Shown here: piece by piece, positions 20,167-32,744 of the stretch
Layout: the number at the start of each line of letters is the position of its first letter
Numbering within the stretch: position 1 is the first letter of the stretch
Assembly (NCBI GenBank): GCA_039654915.1
Contig: CM077596.1
Coordinates: forward strand, 3,038,001-3,102,000
DNA from: Aquilaria yunnanensis
Taxonomy: Eukaryota > Streptophyta > Magnoliopsida > Malvales > Thymelaeaceae
DNA length: 64,000 nt
Reading direction: 5' to 3'
Program-made: the position numbers and the translations under genes
Notes under the pieces: model-generated
What the model saw: the letters and a program-made list of their open reading frames with translations, nothing else
Told to the model about the DNA's origin: nothing
The model's database searches: none

Positions 20167-23100
20167 ATAAATTTGGGACAAATAACTCCTCAAATAGCCA
20201 AAAAAACTTTTAAATAGAATGAAAAATTAAAAAAACACTACAAATTTAACATGCCCATTAAAAATTAAAGTATCCAATCCATTTAAATAATTATAAAGAT
20301 TATTTTAGATGACACAGCCCCTCATGGCCCTGCCCAGGAAGCCTATGAAAACAAGTCTTATGCTGGTTGCAATTGGTTAATTAATTATGTGCACATTGGT
20401 TAAAACTTCATGCTACTAGTTATTTAACCTAGAAATGCAATTATGCATGCAAGAGTTGCTTTGACTTGAGCAAGTAAAAAAAATCATAAAACATTTATAT
20501 AACATAGGCATTTCCATAAAAAACAAAGTTCAAAGAGTCAAAGCATGCAAAACCTTTAGAGCATCAACATTAATCCTACACATAATTAACCGCATGTGGA
20601 CATTTAAACAATGGTAGACTATGCCCTACACCCAAAGGCAACCTTAGAGTCCATAACTCTATTCATACACATTGAAGGCCACCAACATACAACATACATT
20701 TACAAGACTAGTATTACTGAGATCAAATCAACTAGCTTCCACCTTAGATGAGAAATCCTGGTGGCAAGCCCCAATGATCCTCCACGTGCTCACTAGCCTT
20801 TGTGGTCAAGAAAACTGTAGTTAGTACAATAACAACTTAACTAACAAGTAGCCAAATAACTAGAATCTCAAGGATTCTCAAAGCCATATACTTGGAACAG
20901 AAACTACCACAACAATCCTTAATGATTGTCAAGTCCATCAACCTCAATATTTGCACAACATGAAACTAAGGGAGTGAGAATCCTATGATTTTTAGTAAAG
21001 GATATTTAACTTGCAAGGAAAACCCTAAGGACAACACATATACATGTATATATAATCTACTGTGAGCTCATACAACATAAGACTAATCCTGTGAGCATAT
21101 ATTTCAGTCCCTTGGGACTTGTCCTCTACCTAATCCTTAAACTATAAGGCAAAACCTTGTCTACTAGCAAGCATTTCTTATTAGCCTAGCTAGTGAAGTT
21201 CATCACTAGTTTCGACCTTTTATATATTGTACAGGTGAACATGGTGGATGCACTTCGCTTGAGTTCCAAGGAACTCACAAGGTGTACTGCACCTCCATAT
21301 AGTGTCTCAAGTCCTTAAACTTGCCTATGTCACTTGTGTACTAAGCATCCACCTTAAACCCTTACCAAGAGTGAACTATGTTCTCATTTGTATCTCAAGT
21401 GATCTTACCTAGGCCACAAGTGCACTAAACCTTCACTGAAGACACATATCTATCCACCATTACTTAGTTTACATTAGTGGAGTAGTAATGAACATGGTTG
21501 GACTCATTTACTAGGTTCTTTAGAACCCACCTAGGTGCACTAAGATTACAACATCGTAACCTCAAACCCGAAGGCCCAGCTAGGATCTCAATGGTACTAA
21601 AGCTTGCACGCGATTAATGGTGCTTTATTGTGGCCCAAGCATGCCTTCACTTTGAACTAAAATATGACTAAAACTAGGCAAATACAAGCTTGGGGAAGGC
21701 ATGGAAATGATAGCACTCCTTCTTAGCTTCACGTGGAATCTTGAATCACCTCAAATAGACACTCGAGCGAAAAGTGATGAAGAACATACTACTGGGTGTC
21801 AAAGCTGGCAATAGGCCCACAAGTGCTACTCTCAAGCATCTTGGAGGAGTGTCTTGGGGCACGTCTCCTAATACAGAGAAAAGCCTTCTACACCTCTTGG
21901 AAGGCTTCCTATGGCCTCTAAGCCAACTTGGGACGCCTTCAATCACTATGTACTTGTAAAATGACTTGCATAGGTCATAAATACACCATTACAAACATCC
22001 TGTGATGCATCAAAACATCACACAAACCTCAAATTTAAGCCTAGTCCACCATGATCATGCATACCCATAACCAATGCTATTATCAATACTATTTGTTTCC
22101 AATAAGCAACCACAATCTAATAGCATCAATTAAGCTTGAAACCATAAATCCCTTACCTCGATTTCAAGTCATAAGCAAGAATCAAGTAACTCTTCACCAA
22201 GAACAAAGCTCCACAAAGTTCTAACTAAGTTCCAAGCAAACCAATGTAAATGACACCAAATTACTAACTTCTAACCAAAACTCAAGTTTCAAATCATCAA
22301 ATAAACAAGAAACAAGCAAGAAATTAATTTTACCTCTCGCCAAAAATAGGAACCCAGCTGGAAAACGTGGCAAACACTCTCAAAATCACAAACCAAGCTT
22401 GAAACAAGTTGCCCAAAGCTTATACACCTCTTGAGCCTTCAAATTCCTTTAGAACTTTTGAGCAAGGATTGAAGGTGAAATCAAAGGGAGAATAGGGAAA
22501 ACGGGTTTAGATTGGAATAGGATAAAAAATGGAAGCCACAAATCAATTTACCAAGTTTTAAAGCTTTTAAAACACCAAGCCACCAAACTTTATAAAAAGT
22601 TACACAAAGTCTCATTCCCTAAATAGTAACCATAGTTAAAACTTGGTCAAATCTTTGTTTACTTAGGCTAATTTTGGGTTTAAAGCAAGGTTTAGGTTTA
22701 TAAAATTCATTTTTAACTCCTGGGACTCGGCTAGACACTTTAAGATGTAAAATTATCATTTTTCCCCCGACCTCTTTTGGTGTCATAAACTTCTTGGAAC
22801 TTAGTGAACTTTGCCTAACATACTTAATCTTGCTATGTAAGCTTAAAATAAGGTTCAAAATTAGGATTTAATTACTTTACCTTCCTTGACCAAGCTTCCC
22901 ACTAGGAGGGCCATAACATTATATATACACACAAAATAATTTGGCACACTTATCTATTTTTTTTTTTCAACTTAACCCTTAAATGCCAAAAAAACCAAAA
23001 GAGTTGGATGAAAAACTACGAATTTGACACGCCCAACTAAAATTAAAGCATCCAATCCATTGAAATAATTATGAATATTACTCTAGATTTCAAAGAAATA

Positions 23101-25315
23101 GAATTTGACATACTTATCTATTTTTTTCAACTTCAACCATAAAATAGTAAAAAAAACTGAAAATAGAATGAAAAATAAAAAATCACCAATTCAACATGCC
23201 CAACGCAAAGTAAAGTGTAAAATCCCTTGAAATAATTATGGCGACCATTCTAGACAAAAAGCAATAGAATTTGACACACTTATCTATTTTTAACTTAAAA
23301 TATAAAATACCAAAAAAATAAAAAAAATAGAATAAAAATAAAAAATTACCAATTCGATATGACCATATCAAATTAAAGTATAAAATATCTTGAAATAGTT
23401 ATGGATACTATTATTTATTCCAAATAAATAGAATTTGACATACAAATCTATTTTTTGAACTTCAACCTTAAAATACTAAAAAAAGATTAAAAAATAGAAT
23501 GAAATTTTTTAAAAATTACCAATTCAACATGCCCATCCCAAATTAAATAATATAATCCATTGAAATGATTATTGATACTAGAAATAGAATTCAACACACT
23601 TATATATCTTTTTCCAACTAAAACCATAAAATATTAAAAAAATGAAAAATGGAATGTAAAATAAAAAATTGATAATTTGACATGACCATCCAAAATTAAA
23701 TATAAAATCCATTAAAATAATAATGTAGACTATTTCAGATATCAAAGAAATAGAATCTGACATGCTTATCAATTTGTTTCAACTTAAATCATAAGATAGC
23801 AAATACCCAAAAAAATAGAATGAGAAATAAATTATCAATTTGACATGCCATCCTAAAATAAAGTATAAAATCCATTGAAATGACTATGAAGCTATTATAG
23901 ATGCAAAACTCATAAAATTTGACACACTTATATATTCTTTTTCAACTTAAGCCATAAAATATTAAAAAAAAACAAAAAATAGAATGAAAAATAGACAATC
24001 ACCGGTTCAACAAGCCCATCCTAGATTAAATCATGAAATCCCATGAAATAGAAAATTCAACTGGGCATTTTGTATTGGAATTTTTTTATTTTTCATTACA
24101 TTTTCAGTTTTTTTTGCTATTTTATGGTTTAAGTTAAAAAAAAAGTTAAGTGTATCAAATTCTATTTATTTTTCATATAGAATAGTCTCAATAATTATTT
24201 CAACAGATTTTTTGCTTTAATTTGGGATGATCATCTCAAATTGGTAATTTTTTTATTTCTCATCCTATTTTTGGGATTTTTAGCTATTCTATGGTTTAAG
24301 TTGCAAAAAAATAAAAATAAAATAAGTGTGTCAAATTCTATTTCATCGGCATTTAGATAAATCCAAATAATAAATTCAAGGGATTCCATACTTTAATTTT
24401 TTATGTTCATGTCGAATTGGTATTGTTTTTATTTTCTATGATATTTTTCTTTTTTTTTTTTTTGCTATTTTATGGTTTAAGTTGGAAAAAATAGATAAGT
24501 GTGTCGAATTCTATTTATTTAGAGTCTAGAATAGTCTCCATAACTATTTAAATGGATTATATACTTTAATTTGGTATGGACATGTTGAATTGGCAATTTT
24601 TTATTTTTCTTTCTATTTTTTGATGGTTTTTTTTTTATGGTTTAAGTTGAAAAAATAGATAAGTGCATCAAATTCTATTTATTTGGAATCTATAATAGTA
24701 TCCATAATTATTTCAATTTATTTTATACTTTATTTTGGGATGGCCATAGTGAATTGGTAATTTTTTATTTTTTTCATTCTATTTTATGTTTTAAGTTGAA
24801 AAAAATAGATAAGTGTGTCAAATTCTATTTATTTTTTATCTAGAATAGTCTCCATAATTATTTTAATTGATTTTATGCTTTAATTTGGGATGTGCATGCC
24901 AAATTGGTACTTTCTTATTTTCCATTCTATTTTTCAGTTTTTTGCCATTTTATAGTTTAAGTTGAAAAAAATATATAAGTGTATCAAATTCTATTTCTTT
25001 GGAATGAATAATAGTCTTTATAATTATTTGAAGGGATTTGATGCTTTAATTTGAGATGGACATGCCAAACAGTTTGCTTTTCATTCAACTTTTTGGGTTT
25101 TTTGTGGCTTTTAATGTTTAAGTTAAAAAAAATATATAAGTGTGTCAAATTATATTTTTTTTGGCATCTAAAATATTCTCTATAATTATTTAAAGGAATT
25201 GAATAGTTTAATTTTCAATGAGCATGTTAAATTTGTAGTGTTTGTTTATTTTTCATTCTATTTTAAGGTTTTTTTCTTTTTTTTGCTATTTAAGAAGCTA
25301 TGTGTCCCAAATTCA
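20167..25315. mobile_element. Giant fold-back element: two inverted arms of about 165-bp subrepeats
   Basis: The left arm has eight subrepeats, recognisable by their AATTyrACATGCCCATCCyAAATTAAA core (cores near 20249, 23020, 23193, 23351, 23521, 23676, 23836 and 24003). The right arm has at least seven reverse-complement units (cores near 24215, 24390, 24560, 24730, 24880, 25050 and 25215). Each unit also carries GACACACTTATCTATTTTTTC and AAAATAGAATGAAAAATA blocks or their complements. The outer ends match as an inverted repeat: ATAAATTTGGGAC at 20167 and GTCCCAAATTCAT ending at 25315, followed by AAATAGCC/GGCTATTT blocks. The arms meet near 24050-24085 with little spacer. No ORF exists. The structure fits a Foldback-type or long-TIR MULE-type non-autonomous transposon. 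No target duplication was found. Confidence 0.8.
20310..22931. mobile_element. 2.6-kb insertion inside the first left-arm subrepeat
   Basis: The first subrepeat is cut after TATTTTAGATG and its remainder (AAAATAATTTGGCACACTTATC) resumes near 22933; the mirror unit in the right arm is uninterrupted. The insert can be read as TGACACAGCCCC to TATATACACA, i.e. TG...CA ends as in an LTR, but no target duplication was found. Inside there is no convincing ORF, only A/T-rich DNA with CTCAAG, CTAGCC and AAGCTTG motifs. A solo LTR is my best guess. Confidence 0.5.
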
Positions 25316-26639
25316 TCGTTATGGTTCCTTTGGTAAGCTCTGTTACAACACCCTTTAACAACCTTCTTATTGGGAAAGAATGGTACTTTTTATGAATCAA
25401 CTTTTTTGGTAACAGCCCTGGATGATGGTCTCGAAGACACCATCTAGAAAAATCATTGTGCAATACATCAAGGATGCAACCAGCATTTGACGAGCGGTGG
25501 AGAAATGGCGAAAGAATGGCCAAAGAAAACCCAAAACAGCAGGAAGGATAAGTTCCAAAACACCAAAAGCCACCGTTACAGATTACATAGAGATGAAAGA
25601 TATCAGTCCAACTACCTGATTATAAGAGATTTGACAAAAAGTAACAGTGAAAAATGAGATCGTCTAAAAGCATAATAGACTCAACAATAGGCAGATAAAA
25701 GGCAAAAAGTAAAGGATGTAGCAGAGCAAGAGGTAATCAAACGGTGAAAAAAGAAATGTGAAAAGACCCTAACATATATATAGGAAACTCACAACTCTTG
25801 GGTTACCTCCTTGAAACCACCATTGTAATCATTGCTAATTTTTCGCCCACTAAAAGGAGCACAAGTGGCCACAAACTATCGTTAAAGGCGGTTACGCCCA
25901 GTCATTTCTCTGAAGCACATTTATTATATGTTGCTTCATCTCCTTCCTAACCATTGAGCCTGCCATATGTTACAACAACACAAGGCAAAATGAGGAAGAC
26001 AGACAAACGATGATGTTTTTCAAGCTTCCTTATGAAGCAATCTAGACAGGTGTTGTACTCCTTGCAACAAATGATGCCAAATAAGGCACTCTAGCTTGGT
26101 ACAAGAAAAGAGGGATCATCTTTCTCTTAAATAAAAACAGACCATCCCTTCTAAAGACAATGACGTTTAAGAAAATGCAGGACCCCAGCCCATATTTTCT
26201 TAAAAGGCAAAAGACCTATTGGTAGGAAATATAGCCAACACAGGGCCTATAACGAACAAATCCACATGTGGTGGACTAAAAATAAAAAGCCTAATAGATC
26301 AAGTAGGGTAATTTTGATTCCAGATGGAAAGGATATCTTGGAATCACGGGATGAGCTGAGTGATTCTTATCTAAAAATGATTCCCTCGAATCTCCCTCAG
26401 CTATATAAGCTAGCCTAGTTGCCAATTCCATGGTATGACATTCTAACTCTCTACCTCTTTACTCCTCTCTACTCACTGGAAGTCTAACTTGATTGTTGAA
26501 AGATTTCCCTCAGGAAAACATCCCAAGGCTCTTACGCTATCTTTGTGCACATAAGGACAATCTAAAGTTCAGTGGACCTCTGGGCTAGGTCTACATGATC
26601 CTGTTAACTATCATCAATCTTTGAAATAAAAAAGGTAGT
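25316..26639. other. Gene-free stretch with possible LTR remnant
   Basis: No gene is recognised. The part at 25800-26620 has the composition of an LTR, including CTATATAAG at 26401-26409 followed by a pyrimidine-rich CTCTCTACCTCTTTACTCC leader, but no paired LTR or terminal motif was identified. Confidence 0.35.
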
Positions 26640-29197
26640 TGGAGTTATGGTGTAGCAAAGCACCCCATCCGGATGGCTTTACGTTCAATTTTTTGAAGCG
26701 CCACAAGGAGACTTTTGATCTGGACATTATCAACTTTGTTAAACATTTTGAAGTTTTAGGTAGAATTGATAAAGGCTGCAATTTGTGACTTCGATGCCGA
26801 AGAACAAAAACCCGATCATTGTTGGGGAATACAGACCAATTAGACTCATCGAGTGCCAATATAAAATCATCATGGAGGTGTTGGCAGAAAGGTTAAAAAA
26901 GTAATCTCACTATTGGCAAGTGAAGTCTAATATGGTTTCATTAAGGGTAGACAAATTTTAGATGGAGTGCTCATTGCAAATGAAATAATTGGTTCAATCA
27001 AAAGGAGAGAAAATAAAATTATGTTGTTTAAGCTAGATTTCAAAAGGGCTTACAATTCCATAAATTGGAAATTTTCAGATTCAATAATAAAATAGATGAA
27101 TTTTGGAGTCAAAATGGTGCCGGTGGATAAGGTCATGTTTAAAGGCTTCTGTAATGGTGGAATTTGGTTATTTTATATTTTTCTATTTATTATTTATTGA
27201 AAAAATCTTATTAACCGTTTGATTATTCTAGGTTAGACGATGTCGGATTCAAAATTTTGGGCAAAAATTTTAGTCCGACATCTTAAGGAGATAATTTTAG
27301 GAAGTTTTGGCTTAATGGGCTCGGAGCAAGACCTGTTAGATTTTCCAATCGACCTGGTAGACCTAGAAGCCCAAAAAATAGCCTTTAACCAAGGATGACC
27401 ATTATACGTTTCTCTACTGTTGATATAAAGACAAGTAGCACAATCATATCCTATAAATAACATTTACTTTCCTTATTGAAAAAAGTCCATTTTAACAATA
27501 ATCCCACCATTTAAAGCTCTCGTACTATTTCATTTTCCCCCACACTCTTATTTGCTTCCACTAGGCTTTTATTTGAAATAAGTTAATACTTCATTTTGCC
27601 TAGCATTTTATTTTTACCCAGGCTATTATTTCTTATGTTGCCTGAGATCTTTTCCCCTGTCAGTCCCTTGAGTTTGCCGGGTTGCTAGCTCCTTCTCCCT
27701 ATCGGCCTCTAATCATCTCATTTCCCCTTCATGTATAACACTTTGCTCTCTTCCACAAATAACCCTCACTCACAATTTCAAAAATATCAATCCTTGTTAA
27801 TGGGAGTCTTACTTTGGAGTTCAAAATAGAAAGAGGGGTGCGTCGAGGATATCCTCTTTCTCCAATTTTATTTCTTATTGTGGCAGAGACTCTACATGTA
27901 ATGATGGTCAAGGCTGGGCAAAATCAGATCTTTGATGGTGTTACAGTTGGAGAAGGTGTGCTAGTGGTTTCTCACTTGCAATACGTGGATGATACCCTTT
28001 CTATAGGTGATTGGTCCAAAAAGCATAGCATAAACTTAATGAGATTATCGGAGTGCTTTCAGGTAGCGTCGGGGTCGAAAGTAAATCCAAGGAAATGTAG
28101 ACTCTTTCAGTCAGAGTACATCAATCAAATGCGGTGGATATGGTGAGATTGATGGGTTGTTGTGCTTACAAGCTTCCGTTTAATTATTTGGGGCTGCCGG
28201 TCAGAGCAAATATGAAGAAGTTAATTCTTGATAGCAAGTTGTTGGCAAAATTTGAGTATATGGAAAGCTAAATTGTTGTTTGTTGGTGGGAGATTGACCT
28301 TGTTAAAATCGGTCTTGGGAAACTTAGCCCTGTTATTTTTCTCATTATTTTGAGCTCCTGTGTCAGTAACTAAACCACTCAAGAGTAAAGGATGCCATTT
28401 CTTTTGGGGGGATCAAGAGAGGGAAAGAAAATTGTGTGGGTTAAGTGGAAAAAAAAATTGTCAAATAAGAGGAGTGGGGGTTTAAATGAGGGCAATTTGA
28501 AAGAAAAAAATTTGTCTTTTCTTGGGAAGTAGTGGTAGAGATTTAGGACAGGAGAGGGGGCTGTTTGGGTTACAGCTATAAAATCAATCTTTGGGAGTGA
28601 TGGTGGGTTTGGTAGGGATGTGTCGGATAAAATGTGCTCTGGGATTTGGGGGGACATTATAAAATATGTTGGGAAATGGAAAAAGCGGGTGTCGAGTTTA
28701 TTAACTCCTTTAGGTGGAAGGTAGGGGATGGAGCTAGGATTAAATTTTGGAAGGATGTGTGCGTGGGTTGTTCATGTCTGATGGAGAGTTTTCTAAGACT
28801 TTTTAGGCTGGAACAGTCAAAGGATTGTGTAGTTAAAGAGAGAAGGAAGGATGGAGGACGGGGCATGTATGTGGAGGAGTTATTATGCCCATTTTGCAAG
28901 CAAGAAGAAGAGACTTTGGATCATGTGTTGGTAAGATGTTTTAAGGCAGCCTCAGTTTGGCAATTGGCCAGAGATTGGTGGCAGCTTGAAGAGTCTGCAG
29001 CAGCAAATTTAATAGAGTTAAGAAAGGTTTGGGAGGCTATATCTTTTATTGATGTGTGGATTTCATGGGATAGAAGAAATAAGTTACTGGCCAAGGGCTG
29101 TAAGAAAACTTATGTGCAGAAGCTGCAATGGTTCAAACTATTTATTTCTTTCCTTGATATCAAGAAAGAATATTACAAGAAAAGGAACAAATTTTAA
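26640..29197 (+). pseudogene. LINE ORF2 (reverse transcriptase to zf-RVT), copy B
   Basis: The order is: RT start with a degenerate KAPHPDGFTFNFLKR motif (about 26657-26700), a decayed middle (about 26800-27150), an unrelated insert (27176-27792), RT core GVRRGYPLSPILFLIVAETL and LQYVDDT (YVDD codons at 27982-27993), the KVNPRKCRLFQ block, and the zinc-binding RT domain (28634-29197) with KAGVEFINSFRWK, GARIKFWKDV and CPFC...LDHVLVRC. The last ORF ends at 29197. Stops and frameshifts in the 5' part, plus the insert, show it is dead. From 28023 on it is shared with copy A. Confidence 0.87.
27176..27792. mobile_element. About 620-bp insertion inside LINE RT, solo-LTR-like
   Basis: LINE coding sequence stops after GTAATGGTGGAATTTG (27158-27171) and resumes at GTTAATGGGAGT (27793 onward, the NGS-LTLEFKIERG part of RT). 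A GTTA is present on both sides, so a 4-5 bp target duplication is possible. The insert has a TATA box (CTATAAATAAC near 27451) followed by a C/T-rich leader, as in LTRs, and a 9-bp stem hairpin at 27239-27282 (GATGTCGGA/TCCGACATC). It has no ORF, and TG...CA ends are not clear. Confidence 0.55.
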
Positions 29198-31297
29198 AAC
29201 ATTTGTACAATTTGAGAGAATTTCTTGCAACTATAACTACTCAATCCCTACAGTAGCTTTCCCTGAAGCCATTTCAAGACCACTCTCACATCTCTGCCGC
29301 AGGCCTTCTCATTGAAAACCGCCGCATGAATCTGACGGAGAAGGTGAAGAGTCCTCATCAAGGGGCTATCACCCTCAGTTTCATCCACTTCTGTCTCCCA
29401 ATAATGATACCCTTTGATCTGTATCAAGTTGTCCAGATTTCTTGGCTCCCACACTTTCTCACTGTCGTCAACAATGACCACTGCTGATTCTTCCCCCAGA
29501 ACATGATCCAGGCTCTTCAAACCGGGGCTCTTGTCACAGGAAATTATTCCACAGCCGAAGTACTTGCCCTATGGATCGAGCACCTTCGCTGCCTGCTCGG
29601 TGTAAGCGCAGTTTCCCATTGTTTACAAGTACATCTCAAACATCGTATCAGCCTGCTCCAGGAAGGCTTCCACACAAGGCCTCAATTTCAACTCCAACAG
29701 ATCCTTGCCCTCCACAGAAACTGTAAGCTGTAAATGAACCAGGGTCTGGTCCAAGTCGAGAACCAAGTGAAGCTTGGGCCAACGAAACAGTTCCTTGGTG
29801 CGCAAGGCACGTAGCTTGGTCACATCGTTAGGGCTAACCTCGGAGCTTCCATGCACCGAGAGGTTGCAACTTTGAATCACCGGCAGAAGGAGCATTTCTT
29901 TGGAGGAATTGGAGAGAAAATCCAACATGAACATTAACTGGGGGAGTTTTTTTTCTTTTGTTTTGGTTAAAGAACCTACAGAGGTTTGTTAAATAAGCGA
30001 AGCTCTTCGAATTGGCACGGGAGTGGGAGACCGAGAGAGAATCGAACTATTGTTTAGTAATAATGGTAACAAGTTTGTTTGACTTTTCCTTTTCATTTTC
30101 TTGATATTTTTGTGGTCCTAAATAAATAATTTTTTGAACCTTTTTGTGGTAGAAAATGTTGTCGAATAAAAAGCAGATTTAAAAAATAGTTGAGTACATA
30201 TTCTAGTAAAAACACAAAAAAAATTATGAAAAGTAATTCCAAAGTACATCTTGTTAAAAACATATACTCCCTCAATTCTATAACTATTTAAAGGATTGAA
30301 CTCATACATGCAATTAATCTTTATTTTTGTAATTCTAGAGTATTTTGGTAATATATCTTTAAAAATTAAAGGAATATTCACTTATATTGAAACCTTGTTA
30401 TTTCTCTTGATTTTTCACTCTCACTATTTATAGATGCGACGATAAATAATAAGACTATAAGTTGTTTGAATGATATGATTAACATTAGGATGATGATTAA
30501 GATACATATAATCGCTTTGTGTTTTTCTCATAGTTTATATTTTTCAAATTAATTTTACGTCTCGTTTTAATTTAATAGATATTAAGACTTGGTGGCATAA
30601 AAACTGAACAACTATACTATATAATTGAATATACAATTAACATTTTTAATGATCTTATTTAAACATGCCTCATATGATTTGTTTAATGTGTTCGCACAAA
30701 AATTTCGTAATTCTATAATATACATACAGCCTACCATTGTCACAACAAGGCCAAAATCCTGACTAGCCTTTGAGTTATAAAAAATATGACCTTCTGCCCC
30801 TAACCTAAAGTTGGTTCCAAATGCCCATCAAATGTTTATTGGGTAAAATCTATTCGTCGTTCTCTAGCTTTTACGTTTATCCTAAAGTGATTTACTTTCC
30901 CAACTTAGACTATCGTAACGTCCCCTGTGTCATAGCACGCATCCCATTTGAGTCCCTTAGACAACTCCATGTCATCAAGTTTTGTCAAAAATAATGAAGA
31001 AACTTACTAAAGGGATTCGGGTAGGACACGCTGCAAGGTAGGGGCTTTTTATTATTGTATAAGTTGAGGAAGGGCCCACTTTAGAACAAATATAAAAGTT
31101 AGGGGACCTCGTATGAAGTTTATCCAATGTTTACTTCCATGCCCAACTAGCTATTGAATGCCCATGCACAAAGACAATCAATTTGCCAATGGCCGGTGGG
31201 CATTGGGCAATTTTGGGCTGGGAAGAAATGTATGCCTCATTGTTTTAGAATCTAAAATGATGCTCTATAGTCAAATTCACCCCTGAATTTTAGGGGC
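28023..31297. repeat. Segmental duplication, copy B
   Basis: Matches copy A (10460-14318) in order and orientation: LINE 3' half, phosphatase-like pseudogene, then non-coding DNA (29935-31297). It lacks the small DNA transposon seen in copy A and retains the intact empty site near 31025-31034. 29935-31297 has no gene. Confidence 0.9.
29248..29934 (-). pseudogene. FCP1/CPL4-like phosphatase domain pseudogene, copy B
   Basis: Homologous to 11658-12344 over its full length and in one unbroken frame, but with two nonsense codons: TAA at 29623-29625 (a Tyr in copy A) and TAG at 29569-29571 (a Gln in copy A). The signature motif is also altered, LDLDQTLVHL instead of LDLDHTLVHS. The VVIVDDSE block and the C-terminal helices remain. 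No frameshift is needed, so decay is by point mutation only. Confidence 0.88.
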
Positions 31298-32739
31298 CAA
31301 ATTGACCCAATTGAAGCATTCAACTATAAATTAATAAGATGAGGCTGCGCCAACTAAGGTGGAGTAGGGCTTCGGGTTAAAGTCCCCTCAAGGCTCCTGT
31401 GTGTAGCTATTCAATTGATAGCTGGACTACAACGTGTGTAGAAATTTGAAAGAAGTTTGTGAAAAACTTTAGTTTTGAGGCTAAAAGAACATACTCGCTC
31501 CACATCTAAACTAGAGTATGCACTTTGTTATTTAATAATATGTTACCACCTCAACAAATGAGAAAATTACAGTATAAAGTCATAATGGTTATAAACCATT
31601 ATATAGCATGATTTTTCCAATAGTGAATGGAATGTGAAGAGTAAAGTGTGTCATCTACACCTCCTTAAAAATTTCCACAGAATGGTTACTTGACCATCCA
31701 GAAAACCTTAAGGGATTGTTTGGTTAACAAGTAACCTATGGACTTTATTGTAAGCTTTCAAAACTTGGGTACTCAATTGTAAAACTTTAAAAGAAGGGTT
31801 TTAAAGGGATTTGAATGATATGGAAGCTTTTTTTTAGGCTAAATTGCATAAAGGAAGTAAAGGCTATTATTCAAGAACCTAGGACAACTAGGTTTACAAT
31901 TGTTCACAAAAATAACTTAAGGATGAGATGATCTTTGACAAGGGTTAAAGATTGCCATTTCTAGCATTAACCCAGCCTTTTATTTCTAGCTTCTAAGGTC
32001 AAAAAGGTTGGCTAAAGATTAGCCAAAAATTCTTTGCTTAAGGCATACTTATAGTAATCGAAGTGAGAGTTAAAGTTAAACTAATCAATCCAAGAAAATA
32101 TCTAGACTTTCTTGCTTTTCCTTGGACATTTCGGCCATAACCAGCCACAGCCTCCATCCTTAGCTCCTCCATAAGCTTCCATAGCCACCATACCTCAAGC
32201 TCTCAAGAAATCACAAAGGAAGGCAATCAAATACATTAAGAACAAGAAAAAAAAACCCTAGTTTTTGGGTTTATTGTGCAACACTTGTTATAATCAGCCT
32301 ACACAACCCAAGGTAAGGGTTTTATCTAGGTTTCATGGCTGTTTACCATTTAATACTGATGCCTAAACATCCATGAAGTTAAGACCCTAAGCTTGTAAGA
32401 GAGCCAAGAGCTTGATGAACCAAGTTTAGGTTAAGGGAGAAATTGTACCTATGGTTTCAGCCCTACAACTTTGGTGCTCTGTTATGGCAATGAAATTTAC
32501 GGTTTCTAGAGCCCAAGTTAGTACTAATTAAGACCAATTAACCTCCTAAGACCAAGCATTAGCATGGGGAGGGCTGCCATAGTGATTACATAATGTTTAT
32601 TTGATTGCTTATGAACTAACCCTAATGTGTTAATTGCTGCCAGCATTACATTTGTTTGTTGTTGTGTTGTTTGTGTATTTTGATGGCTATGCTTGTGTAT
32701 TTGTATTGTATTTTTGTGTTTTATTGTCTTTGGATTTCA
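31298..32739. other. Gene-free DNA; includes a paralog of the hAT target site
   Basis: 31340-31560 is a copy of the sequence that flanks the hAT element (45270-45368 and 48504-48600), here uninterrupted: AAGTTTGTGAAAAACTTTAG followed by GGCTAAAAGAACATACTCGCTC. The rest, to the insertion point of element 2, is non-coding, with an AAAACCCTAG block near 32250-32265. Confidence 0.55.
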
Positions 32740-32744
32740 AGCAT
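32740..32744. other. Target site duplication, left (AGCAT)
   Basis: AGCAT precedes the TGATGG LTR end and is repeated at 42580-42584 just after the CTATCA end of the other LTR. A 5-bp duplication is standard for Ty3/gypsy integrase. Confidence 0.93.

Noticed and set aside
21746..21959. Overlapping 60-codon ORFs on both strands
   Set aside because: Short, inside the insertion in the fold-back arm, and without motif or splice context.
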